From Acidimicrobiaceae bacterium (lineage in GTDB: Bacteria > Actinomycetota > Acidimicrobiia > Acidimicrobiales > RAAP-2), in contig PLZW01000007.1 of assembly GCA_003153575.1 (NCBI GenBank), forward strand, positions 1 through 56,364: a stretch of DNA of 56,364 nucleotides. The letters run 5' to 3'. Positions 38,238 to 46,417 of the stretch are shown one piece after another; position 1 is the stretch's first letter; each line of letters begins with the position of its first letter. The notes beneath the pieces are model-generated. The model did no database searches. It was not told the DNA's origin and saw nothing but the letters and a program-made list of their open reading frames with translations. The translations under genes were made by a program, and so were the position numbers.

Positions 38238-38893
38238 GACGACGCCCGCGGGGTCGGTCGCCCGACACGCCGACCGGACCGGCTCTTCAGACCGTCGATC
38301 ATGAGGTCGAGGCCGAATCGGAACACGTCATCGTCGTCGCCGAAGACCATGGTGGCGGGCTCCCCGGCCGCCGCGGTGGTGGCCAGCTCGGAGGTCACCG
38401 CTCCGAAGAGGAGGTAGGCCATGACCCGCTGTGTCCGGTCGCTGACGGATGTGTCGAAACCGGCGTCTTTGAGGACGTCGCTGATCGCCTGGTACAACCG
38501 GGCCTCGTTCGGGAAGCCCTCGACGCGTCGGAGCAGGTGCTCGGCCACACCGGGGTATCCGAGCAGTACCGTCCGACCGTTCTGGAACAGTTCGGCGATC
38601 CATCTGTCCCACGCAAGGTCGGTGGGTGGCAGGTCCACTTCGCCGAGCACGGCGTCGCCGACGAGGTCGAGGAGTTCGTCCTTGTTGCGTACGTAGTAGT
38701 AGGCGTTCATCGACGGGCTGCCGAGCTCGGCGGCCAGTTGGCGCATGCTGAGGTTGGCCAGACCGGTCCGTCGGGTGAGCCGGAGCGCGGCACCGACCAC
38801 CTCGTCGCGTGTCAGCTCGCCGTAGCCACGTCTCCGTGGGGAGCGGGTGGCGTGACCGGTGACGGTGACGGTGGCTCGGGCCCGGGTGGTCAT
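38234..38893 (-). CDS. TetR-family transcriptional regulator
   Basis: A 219-residue regulator with an N-terminal HTH (helix-turn-helix ~48-67, SMRQLAAELGSPSMNAYYYV) and a C-terminal all-helical ligand domain of the TetR_C type. It lies inside the operon, overlapping the alcohol dehydrogenase stop (ATGA at 38890-38893) and the aldehyde dehydrogenase start. It is therefore likely autoregulated, controlling this operon and perhaps the divergent P450 through the dyad at 40050-40072. The N-terminal 20 residues are basic and probably disordered. Confidence 0.9.
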
Positions 38894-40008
38894 GGTCGTC
38901 CCACCGGACCGGCATCGACGGGGGCCGCCCCGGGGACGATCACGGACCGGATGACCGCTCCGTCGTCCAGGGCGTCGAACGCATCGTTCACCTCGTCCAG
39001 GCCGATCCTGCGGGTCACCACGGCACCCAGATCGAGCAGCCCGGCCTCGGCCAGGTTCACCAGGCGGGGGAAGTCGCGGCGCACCTGGCCGGAGCCGTAG
39101 TAGCAGCCGACCAGGCGCTTCTCGGTGGAGAACAGCTGGAAACCGTCGAACGTGACCTGGGTGCCGGCGGCCGGCATGCCCACGGCCACCACCGTCCCGG
39201 CGTTGCGGGCCATCCCGTAGGCCTGAACGAGGGCGGGACCGGAGGCCACCGCCTCGAAGGCGTAGTCGACCCCCCGTCCGTCCGTCAGGTCCCGGACCGC
39301 GTCCAGCGGATCGCACGTGCCCGGATCGACGACGTCTGTGGCCCCGCCGACCAGGGCGGCGGCGCGCTTTCCGGCTTGCGGATCGACGGCGATGATGCGG
39401 GAGGCACCCGCGATGCGCGCTCCTTGGACAATGAACTGACCGACTCCGCCACATCCGACCACGGCCACGGAGGATCCGGGCTCGACTTCGGCCGTGTTGA
39501 GGACCGCTCCCACGCCGGTCATGGCGGCACATCCCACCAGGGCCAACTGTTCAGACGGCAGGTCGGACTCCACCGGGACCACAGAGATGCGGTCGACCAC
39601 CGCCTCCTCGGCGAACGTCCCGAGGCCGCTCATCGACCAGGTCTTGGCTCCGCCGGCATCGGTCCAGTGGGCCCGCATGGCGATCTCGATCATCCGTTCG
39701 CAGAACTGGGTGCGTCCCCTGGCACAGTGCCAACAGTCACCGCAGGCCGGCTGGAACGCGCCGATGACCCGGTCGCCGGGCCGGAGGTCGTGGACGCCGG
39801 TGCCGACTTCCAGGACCGAGCCGGCTCCCTCGTGGCCGAGGATCACCGGGGACAGTCCCCCCATGCCCTGTCTGCGTATGGTCGAGTCGGAGCGGCAGAT
39901 CCCGGACGCCTCGATCCGCAGGCGGACATCGGTGGGGCGGAGGGGACGCGGGGACAGTTCGCGTACCTCGAGGGGGCGGTCGGGTCCGATCATCACCGCA
40001 GCGCGCAT
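38890..40008 (-). CDS. Zinc-dependent alcohol dehydrogenase (MDR family), first gene of the catabolic operon
   Basis: A 372-residue class III-like zinc ADH. Catalytic zinc ligands in GICRSDS and GHEGAG; structural zinc Cys cluster CGDCWHCARGRTQFC; Rossmann GCGGVGQFIVQGARIAG. It oxidises an alcohol to an aldehyde with NAD(P). The frame is open far upstream, but the ATG at 40008 gives the family start and has AGGAG 6 nt upstream. The C-terminal ~15 residues run into the TetR gene by 4 nt. It is divergent from the P450 gene. Confidence 0.93.
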   Translation of the reverse strand: MRAAVMIGPDRPLEVRELSPRPLRPTDVRLRIEASGICRSDSTIRRQGMGGLSPVILGHEGAGSVLEVGTGVHDLRPGDRVIGAFQPACGDCWHCARGRTQFCERMIEIAMRAHWTDAGGAKTWSMSGLGTFAEEAVVDRISVVPVESDLPSEQLALVGCAAMTGVGAVLNTAEVEPGSSVAVVGCGGVGQFIVQGARIAGASRIIAVDPQAGKRAAALVGGATDVVDPGTCDPLDAVRDLTDGRGVDYAFEAVASGPALVQAYGMARNAGTVVAVGMPAAGTQVTFDGFQLFSTEKRLVGCYYGSGQVRRDFPRLVNLAEAGLLDLGAVVTRRIGLDEVNDAFDALDDGAVIRSVIVPGAAPVDAGPVGRP

Positions 40009-40049
40009 GGGTACTCCTGCCTGGTCGTGTGTCACCCGTCCTTGACGTC

Positions 40050-40072
40050 GAGTTGTACACCGTACGAAACTC
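40050..40072. promoter_or_regulatory. Candidate operator for the TetR regulator
   Basis: The 126-bp divergent gap between ADH and P450 contains GTAC-ACC-GTAC (40055-40065), a dyad, flanked by GAGTT (40050-40054) and AACTC (40068-40072), also inverted but centred one base away. A possible P450 promoter, TTGACG (40042-40047) with an 18-nt spacer and GAAACT (40066-40071), overlaps the site. This is the place and kind of sequence expected for a TetR operator; binding is an inference. Confidence 0.4.
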
Positions 40073-40134
40073 GGGCGCAACCGGCAAGGGGCAGTCGTCG
40101 CTCCGAGTCGGATCCACGACACTGAGGAGCTCCG

Positions 40135-41328
40135 ATGGCCGCAGCGATCGACCTGCAACTCGATCTCACCCGACCGGGCTTCTACCTCCGGCCGGACTAT
40201 TTCGACGTGCTGGCCGAGCTCCGGAGGAGCGCGCCGGTCCACCGTGCCCTGGACGGGAGCTGGGCCGTGAGCCGCTACGACGACATCCGCACCATCAGCA
40301 GGGACCCGGACCGCTTCGTCTCGGGTCGGGGCGTGTTGATCAACGACCCGATGCGATCGGATGGCGGCACGCTCAACACCTTCTCGATCCTCCATCTCGA
40401 TCCGCCGGCCCACACCCTCTACCGGAAGATCGTCAACCGCCAATTCACACCCAGAGCGGTCTCCCGACTCGAGTCGACGATCCGCCACACCGTCGCGTCG
40501 GTGCTCGACGACACCGTGCCCGAACGACCGATCGACGGGGTGGACGACCTCGCCGCCGTCGTCCCCATCGCGGTGATCGCCGAACTGTTCGGGGTGGGCG
40601 ACGCGGACCGGGCCGTGTTCCGTCGGTGGTCCGACGCGATCATCGCCGCACCCGACGCCGACGCCTCCGGGCCCGGCCCCGAGGAACTCGGCCAGATGGC
40701 CGAGTTCCTGCTCGCCCGTGTGGACTCGGCGTCCTCCGGCGACGACACCCTGCTCGGTGTCCTGAACGCCGCGGAATTGGACGGTCGACCGTTGAGCCGT
40801 GTGGAGATCATGGGATTCTGCATGACCCTGCTGGTGGCCGGGAACGAGACCACCCGGACCTTGATCTCGGGTGGGATCGAGGCGCTCCACCAGCACCCTG
40901 CCCAGCGCCAGTTGCTCGCCGAAGACCCCTCTCTCCTCCCTGCCGCCGTCGAGGAGCTGCTCCGGTGGGTGACGCCGATCCAAGCCTTCGGCCGGACTGC
41001 CGTCGTCGACGCCGAGCTGTCCGGAGTCCGTGTCCCCGCTGGTGATTTCGTGGTGATGCTCTACGCGTCGGGCAACCGCGACGAGTCCGTGTTCGGACCG
41101 ACGGTGGCCCAGTTGGACGTCTGCCGCCCAGTGAGCCCCACCCACCTGGCGTTCGGATTCGGCGAGCACCTGTGCCTGGGGGCGGCCCTGGCCCGCCTCG
41201 AAACCCGGGTCTTCTTCGAGGAACTGTTGCGCCGCCACCCCAGGTACGCGTTGGCTGGGGACGTGGACTATGTCCGCTCCACGTTGGTGCGCGGTGCCGT
41301 GCGGATGCCGATGGTGCTCGACCCATGA
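40135..41328 (+). CDS. Cytochrome P450
   Basis: A 397-residue soluble bacterial P450. I-helix LLVAGNETTRTLISGG with the acid/threonine-type oxygen-activating pair, ExxR in EELLRWV, and the heme-ligand loop FGFGEHLCLGAALAR with Cys347. It hydroxylates a hydrophobic substrate using electrons from ferredoxin; no ferredoxin or ferredoxin reductase is adjacent. GAGGAGC lies 5 nt upstream of the ATG. It is divergent from the ADH-TetR-ALDH-APH-FadD operon, suggesting shared regulation and substrate. Confidence 0.95.
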   Translation: MAAAIDLQLDLTRPGFYLRPDYFDVLAELRRSAPVHRALDGSWAVSRYDDIRTISRDPDRFVSGRGVLINDPMRSDGGTLNTFSILHLDPPAHTLYRKIVNRQFTPRAVSRLESTIRHTVASVLDDTVPERPIDGVDDLAAVVPIAVIAELFGVGDADRAVFRRWSDAIIAAPDADASGPGPEELGQMAEFLLARVDSASSGDDTLLGVLNAAELDGRPLSRVEIMGFCMTLLVAGNETTRTLISGGIEALHQHPAQRQLLAEDPSLLPAAVEELLRWVTPIQAFGRTAVVDAELSGVRVPAGDFVVMLYASGNRDESVFGPTVAQLDVCRPVSPTHLAFGFGEHLCLGAALARLETRVFFEELLRRHPRYALAGDVDYVRSTLVRGAVRMPMVLDP

Positions 41329-41381
41329 CGAGGTCTGTTGTGGTGGGGGAATCGTCTCGTCGAGCCGGGTCAGCATCCCGC

Positions 41382-42920
41382 TCAGGGTGTGACGACGACC
41401 ACCTGGTGCCCGGAAGGGATGGCGAAGGTCAGTTGACATCCCTGGAGCCGAGTCGTCGGTGTCCGGTAGGAGATCATCCGGCATGCCGCGGGCACCGACT
41501 TCCCGCCGATCGTCACCTTGCTGAAAGTGGACTGGGTTGTCGTCGGTCCGCCGTGCGTGACGACAGTGCCTCCCCACACGACGGCACTGCCTCCGGCGCC
41601 GTCCGTGGTGAGGGTGAGTGTGCCCGCCGTCGATGTGGCCGCGAGCAGCGGGCCGGGGACGGCGTCGACGTGCGGCTCGCTGAGGATTTGGGCCCGGAGG
41701 GTCGTCGATCGAAGCGAACCGTCGAGGAGGACCGTCGCCCAGTTGTCCCATTTGCCTGGGCGCTGCTTCCACAACCAGAAGGACGACCCCACGGTGTAGG
41801 TGTTCTGTTCCGCGAGTTGGGCTGTGAGCCAACTGTTCCAGGCCGGCGTGGCAGAGGAACCGTACTCATCGACGACGAACGGAGCGCCGAAAACGCCAGC
41901 CTCAGTGGCGGCGTTGGCATAGGACGTCTGCAGCTCAGGAATCGAGGCAATGGGGCTGAACGGCGGCGAGAACACCCCGGTGTAGATGTGGACGGCGTAG
42001 ACGAGGTCGTCATCGGAGGAGAAGCGGGCCGCGCTGGCGACAGCGTCGTTGGTCACATTGCGGATCAAGGACGGCTCGAACCAGATCGGGGTGACCACTC
42101 CCGCCGCTCGCAGTCCGGTGATCATCCTGTCGTAGAAGGGATAGAGGGAGTTGACCTCGAACGGGGACGGACCGGACGGCCACGGTTCGTTCATGAGTTC
42201 CACACCGACGACGTTGGTGCGAACCGAGGTGGCGCCGGCCGCCTTGGCTACCGCGGTCATCGCTTCGAGGTACCAGGTCTGGATCGGCCTGCCCGCCACG
42301 GGCTCGTTCGCCCAGAAGTTCTTGAATGCGGTCAACGCGCAGGCCGTGGTCGTCGCCGCGGGTGTGCACGGCGTCCCGTCGTAGAGGTTCGCCCAACTCG
42401 GCGCACCGTCTGCCTCGTGCTCCGGATACGACGGCCAGCTGAAGTTGTCCTCGTGCATGTCGACGAGTACGCCGACGCCGTTGGATCGGGCCCATGAAAC
42501 GACGCGGGAAACTCGGTCGAGGTACTGACGGTCGATCACACCCGGCTCCGGCATGATCCGACTCCACGACAGGGGTAGACGAACGAAATTGAAACCCAGA
42601 GCCGCCATCTCGTTGAAGTCCGACGGTCCGATGGCAGGCGCCTGTCGGTAGTCAGGCGCGTATTCAGCCAACGCATTGTCGTTGACTCCTCTGAGGAGCA
42701 GGGCGTGGCCGGTCGAGTCGGCCAGGTACGCACCGGAGCCGCTCGGATGGACAACGTGCACGCCGAGGGGGGCGGGCACTCCGGTAGCGGTCGCCGATTG
42801 CGGTGGTGCCGACGAGTTCGCCGTGGAGGAGCTTCCGCATCCGGCGAGGGTGACCACAGTCAGTACACCGGCGGTGGGGACGGCTCGTCGAGCAGTTCGG
42901 ATCCAGCTTCGCCAGTGCAT
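41382..42920 (-). CDS. Secreted lipoprotein glycoside hydrolase family 5 (endoglycoceramidase-like)
   Basis: A 512-residue protein with a lipoprotein signal: basic N-terminus, hydrophobic core and lipobox LAGC (C28), then a Ser/Ala-rich linker. The GH5 barrel has LLLRGVNDNALAEYAP, NFVRLPLSWSRIMPEPG, VLVDMHEDNFSWP, acid/base Glu in GVELMNEPW and nucleophile Glu in PFVVDEYGSS. The DMHED and NEPW contexts resemble endoglycoceramidases, so glycolipid cleavage is possible, though other beta-glycans cannot be excluded. The C-terminal ~110 residues form a beta-sandwich-like domain. ATG 42920 is preferred over GTG 42929 because a TAGAGT box ends 7 nt before it. Base composition is visibly less GC-rich than the window average. 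Confidence 0.86.
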   Translation of the reverse strand: MHWRSWIRTARRAVPTAGVLTVVTLAGCGSSSTANSSAPPQSATATGVPAPLGVHVVHPSGSGAYLADSTGHALLLRGVNDNALAEYAPDYRQAPAIGPSDFNEMAALGFNFVRLPLSWSRIMPEPGVIDRQYLDRVSRVVSWARSNGVGVLVDMHEDNFSWPSYPEHEADGAPSWANLYDGTPCTPAATTTACALTAFKNFWANEPVAGRPIQTWYLEAMTAVAKAAGATSVRTNVVGVELMNEPWPSGPSPFEVNSLYPFYDRMITGLRAAGVVTPIWFEPSLIRNVTNDAVASAARFSSDDDLVYAVHIYTGVFSPPFSPIASIPELQTSYANAATEAGVFGAPFVVDEYGSSATPAWNSWLTAQLAEQNTYTVGSSFWLWKQRPGKWDNWATVLLDGSLRSTTLRAQILSEPHVDAVPGPLLAATSTAGTLTLTTDGAGGSAVVWGGTVVTHGGPTTTQSTFSKVTIGGKSVPAACRMISYRTPTTRLQGCQLTFAIPSGHQVVVVTP

Positions 42921-42927
42921 GCCGCGC

Positions 42928-42933
42928 ACTCTA
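42928..42933 (-). promoter_or_regulatory. Candidate -10 (TAGAGT within TATAGAGT) of leaderless GH5 mRNA
   Basis: On the minus strand TAGAGT ends 7 nt before ATG 42920. Confidence 0.55.
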
Positions 42934-43050
42934 TAGGGGCACCTCTCCCGCGTCGGTGCCGCGAGCGGGGGAAGTGGCGTCCGTGCCTGGGTCTGTCATC
43001 CCCGATGGCCGGAACTCAACTTCGGCCGTCACCATGCCGAGGATGAGGGC

Positions 43051-43839
43051 GTGGGGCACGCATTCAGACGGTCGTATCCGATCACACGACTTCGGCTGCG
43101 GCCGGACGTCTCAACCACCGGTCGATCCGGAGGTCGATCGGTACTTCGGGCCCTTGCCTTCTCGGACCATCCGGACGGACGGGCGGACTCCGTTCTGCAG
43201 TTGCCCCACCCGCTGCGCGTCCTTCGTCACGCCCTGCCGGTCATTGGCGAAAGCGTCGTGGCTCCGGTCGCCGCCTACTACTGCGTCCTCCTGATCGCCG
43301 GGTTCCGGGGAGCCCTGATCGGGGCTCTGACCTGGTCGTATCTGCTCATCGGACGGCGGTTATGGCGCCGCGAGCGGATCTCGACGCTGTTGCTGCTCGG
43401 AACCGCGTTGCTCACCATCCGCACCGGTATCTCATTCGCCACCGGAAGTGCCTTCGTGTACTTCATCCAGCCCACCGCGAACGCATTCTTGGCTTCGCTG
43501 CTCCTGGTCGCCAGCGCCCTTGCCGGACGGCCCTTCACCCAGCGATTCACCCACGACTTCTGTCCGCTCAGCCCGGAACTGCTGGCCAGGCCGAGTGTCC
43601 ACCGGTTCTTCGTCCGGGTCTCCTTCCTCTGGGCGATTGCCATGTTCCTGAACGGCGCCGTCGTCCTGACCCTCTTGTTGACCGTGTCCACCCGCTCCTT
43701 CCCAATCGAGCGACTCGGGGCGACGACATCACTGACGGCCCTGGCCATCTTTCTGTCGATCACCTGGTTCGCCCACTCGATGCGCCGCGATGGTGTGTTC
43801 GTCCGCTTCGGCGGGCCTAAGACCACAGACGCGGTCTAA
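43051..43839 (+). CDS. VC0807-like multi-pass membrane protein
   Basis: A 262-residue frame with about five transmembrane segments from residue ~62 on (VVAPVAAYYCVLLIAGF, STLLLLGTALLTIRTGISF, NAFLASLLLVASALAG, FLWAIAMFLNGAVVLTLLL, TALAIFLSITWFAHSM). The PLSPELLARPSVHRFF and RISTLLLLGTALL segments resemble the VC0807 family, distantly like intracellular septation proteins; function unknown. The N-terminal ~50 residues look unlike protein-coding sequence of the family, so the TTG at 43201 may be the true start. Confidence 0.65.
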   Translation: MGHAFRRSYPITRLRLRPDVSTTGRSGGRSVLRALAFSDHPDGRADSVLQLPHPLRVLRHALPVIGESVVAPVAAYYCVLLIAGFRGALIGALTWSYLLIGRRLWRRERISTLLLLGTALLTIRTGISFATGSAFVYFIQPTANAFLASLLLVASALAGRPFTQRFTHDFCPLSPELLARPSVHRFFVRVSFLWAIAMFLNGAVVLTLLLTVSTRSFPIERLGATTSLTALAIFLSITWFAHSMRRDGVFVRFGGPKTTDAV

Positions 43840-44074
43840 GGAATTCGCCGAGGAGCTGACTCTTCGCCCTCCGGCCCTGTCGACCGGCCTCCTCGTGTTG
43901 GCACCCGTCACCTCGATGTCACACGTCAGGATCGGAAGGCCGCCAGGTCCGCGTCCGAATGTGTTTGGATAGCGGTCGGGAGCGCCGACACGTGGACCGG
44001 CGACGGTCCCGACCGGCACTACAAGAGGCGGTCAGCGACGTCCGCCGGCTACGACGACCGCGACGGAGCGATTC

Positions 44075-44743
44075 TTGAACAGTGGTGGATCGAGGATCCG
44101 GCGAGCCGTGACAGGGGCCCTGGACGCACCGGCGGACAGCGCCGGCATGGGAGTGATCGGAACGGCGCCGTCCAGCCGCGGTATCGAAGAGCCGCGGGAG
44201 ATCGCCGAGACGATCAAGCTGGCGGACCGTGCCTTCGCGTTCGTCGACCTGTGCGGCTTCACCCACTTCATCGCTGAGAACGGCGAGCACGCCGCCATCG
44301 ATACGCTCTCGCAGTTCCGATCGTTGGCCCGGGACATCAGCGCCCGACGAGGGGTCATGGTGTCCAAGTGGCTGGGGGATGGCGCCATGATCGTGGGCGC
44401 GGATGTGGGCCCGACCGTGGCCACCACCGCCGAACTGATCGGGCGCTATGACGGCTCGACGCTGGCACTCAGGGGCGGATTCGCCCATGGGCAGGCGCTC
44501 ATCATGGACGGCGAGGACTACATCGGCAGACCGGTCAACCTGGCTGCCCGGCTGTGCCAGACGGCCCGACCCGAGGAGCTCCTGGCGTTCGGCTACCCGG
44601 CGGCCGTCCTTCCTCCGTGGGTCCAGGTGATTGGCGTGCGGAGCGTCACGCTCCCTGGACTGGGCCGTCTCCGTCGGGTGCAGAGCCTCGGACTGGTCGA
44701 CGGCCTCGAACTCCCCAGTCTGGTCGGACACAACGGCGCGTAG
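44075..44743 (+). CDS. Class III nucleotide-cyclase-domain protein
   Basis: A 222-residue soluble single-domain protein with the class III cyclase fold. First metal-binding Asp in FAFVDLCGFTHF; second in KWLGDGAMIV together with the purine-binding Lys; transition-state Asn/Arg in GRPVNLAARL. The position before PVN, which is Asp in canonical adenylate cyclases (GDxVN), is Arg here. No receiver, HAMP or membrane part is present. The TTG at 44075 has GGAG 6 nt upstream; GTG 44108 and ATG 44147 are alternatives. The 235 bp before it hold no gene I can support. Confidence 0.78.
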   Translation: MNSGGSRIRRAVTGALDAPADSAGMGVIGTAPSSRGIEEPREIAETIKLADRAFAFVDLCGFTHFIAENGEHAAIDTLSQFRSLARDISARRGVMVSKWLGDGAMIVGADVGPTVATTAELIGRYDGSTLALRGGFAHGQALIMDGEDYIGRPVNLAARLCQTARPEELLAFGYPAAVLPPWVQVIGVRSVTLPGLGRLRRVQSLGLVDGLELPSLVGHNGA

Positions 44744-44863
44744 CTCGTCTGCGCCGAAGTTCGTCGACTTTCGGAATCAGAATGGTTGGAGGGCAACCGC
44801 CTCATTCTGGGCAGCGTCCGTCCTTGTCCTCCAGCCAAGCGACTGACGTGGCACGATAGGCAA

Positions 44864-45268
44864 GTGACCGAAGTTGGCGAGGCGTTCCCTTACTGGGAGC
44901 AAGTGTCCGATTGGTTCCGGCGGTCGGCGGGTGTATTCGAGGGACTGAGCGCCGATTGCGGGATCATCGAGTCGATCTTCGAGAGCGATCCAGCGGAGAA
45001 TCTGGCATCGGCGAAGCTCCTGAGTTCCCAAATCCATGATGCCGAGCTGCTCCTGCTCGCCGACCCCTGTCCGGACCTCTGGGGCGGACGGCAGCTGAAC
45101 TCGATCGTGGCGACCTTGGCCGAAGTGGGCCATGAAGTCGTTCTGGCCTTCGGCGATCCGAAAGGTGCTGAACGGACCATGCTGATGGCAAAGGTGGTCA
45201 GCGCCCGCCGGATGGTGACGGAACTCCAACGTCTGGGCGTTCGGCTCCTTACCGACGACAGTCCCTGA
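44864..45268 (+). CDS. Protein of unknown function
   Basis: A 134-residue soluble protein starting at GTG 44864. The N-terminal half is helical (YWEQVSDWFRRSAGVFEGL); the middle has alternating strands and helices (DAELLLLADPCPDL, GHEVVLAFGDPKGAER). There is no signal or membrane segment. I do not recognise a family. Its G+C is lower than that of its neighbours. It ends 20 bp before the stop of the convergent alcohol dehydrogenase gene. Confidence 0.6.
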   Translation: MTEVGEAFPYWEQVSDWFRRSAGVFEGLSADCGIIESIFESDPAENLASAKLLSSQIHDAELLLLADPCPDLWGGRQLNSIVATLAEVGHEVVLAFGDPKGAERTMLMAKVVSARRMVTELQRLGVRLLTDDSP

Positions 45269-45288
45269 GCCTCCAGCCGCAGCGGGGT

Positions 45289-46329
45289 TCAGCCCGGGAC
45301 CACGACTGCCCGTCCCCGGAGGGTGCCAGCCTCCATGGCCTCGTAGGCCTCGACCACCCGGTCCAGCGGGAACAGATCGGCATCTGCCCGGATGCGCCCG
45401 GCATCGGCCAGTGCGATCACATCGAGGGCGTCGGCGATCGTGGAGGCCTGGAACGTGAACACCTCACCGTCCTTCGGCAGCAGGTCGTAAAGGCTCACCT
45501 GGGGCAGGTGGCCCTGCCCCGCACCGACGAGTCCGAAAGCGCCACCCCGTCGAGTCGAGCGGAGCCCGGCGAGGATGGTAGGCCCGATGCCTACGAAGTC
45601 CAGCACGGCGTCGGCGCCGTCACCTGTCAGGGCGATGATCTCCCGGGCCGTGTCCGAGGTGACACCCTCCATGGTGACGTGGGCGCCCAACTCGGCGGCG
45701 TAGGCCAGGCGATCGGCCACCGGATCGATGGCCACCACCCGTGCCGCGCTGAGCGCCAACAGATGTTGTACGGCGTAGCTGCCGAGGCCGCCCGTGCCGA
45801 TGACCACGGCCGTGCCGCCCGGACGGATGCGGGGGAGGACCCGCTTCACCGCGTGGTAACTGGTGGCCCCGGCGTCGGTCAGGGGGCCGGCGACCACGGG
45901 ATCGAGGGTCGCGAGCTTCACCAGCTCGCGGGCGCTCGACACGAGCACGTAGCCGGCCAGGCCTCCGTCCTGACCGTAACCCCGCCCGACCAGGGACTGG
46001 GCGCAGTTGTTGTCCTCACCCCGTACGCACCAGGTGCAGTGGCCGCATGAGCTGGGGGAGATGACGGCGACGGGGTCGCCTTCGGAGAAGCCGGTGACGC
46101 CGGATCCGAGGGAAGCCACCCGCCCGCCGATCTCGTGACCGAGGGTGAACGGCACCTTCCATCCGATGGCCTCGCCCAGCGCGCCGGGCATCTGGCTCAT
46201 CATGGCGTCAGAGTGGCACAGGCCGTTGCCGGCCACGGCCACCAGCACTTGACCCGGTCCCGGCTCCGGAACCGGCGCCTCGACCAACTCCGGGGCATGC
46301 TCCCATTCGACGATGCGGTAGGCCTGCAT
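45289..46329 (-). CDS. Zinc-dependent alcohol dehydrogenase (NAD(P)-dependent, MDR family)
   Basis: A 346-residue zinc ADH. Catalytic zinc ligands in NGLCHSDAM and GHEIGG; structural zinc cluster CGHCTWCVRGEDNNC; Rossmann VIGTGGLGSYAVQHLLA. GGGAGACACC lies directly upstream of ATG 46329, so this start is preferred over the in-frame ATG 46341. Substrate unknown. It is monocistronic by position. Confidence 0.92.
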   Translation of the reverse strand: MQAYRIVEWEHAPELVEAPVPEPGPGQVLVAVAGNGLCHSDAMMSQMPGALGEAIGWKVPFTLGHEIGGRVASLGSGVTGFSEGDPVAVISPSSCGHCTWCVRGEDNNCAQSLVGRGYGQDGGLAGYVLVSSARELVKLATLDPVVAGPLTDAGATSYHAVKRVLPRIRPGGTAVVIGTGGLGSYAVQHLLALSAARVVAIDPVADRLAYAAELGAHVTMEGVTSDTAREIIALTGDGADAVLDFVGIGPTILAGLRSTRRGGAFGLVGAGQGHLPQVSLYDLLPKDGEVFTFQASTIADALDVIALADAGRIRADADLFPLDRVVEAYEAMEAGTLRGRAVVVPG

Positions 46330-46417
46330 GGTGTCTCCCATGGGGCTGAGTCTCGCACCCCCGGTCAGCCGCCGTGGTGCCCTGGTGGGGCAGTCACCTT
46401 CGTGCGTGGCGGGTGGC

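Noticed and set aside
43790-43972. A 60-codon frame after the VC0807-like gene
   Set aside because: Overlaps the end of a better-supported gene and lacks a ribosome site or recognisable features.
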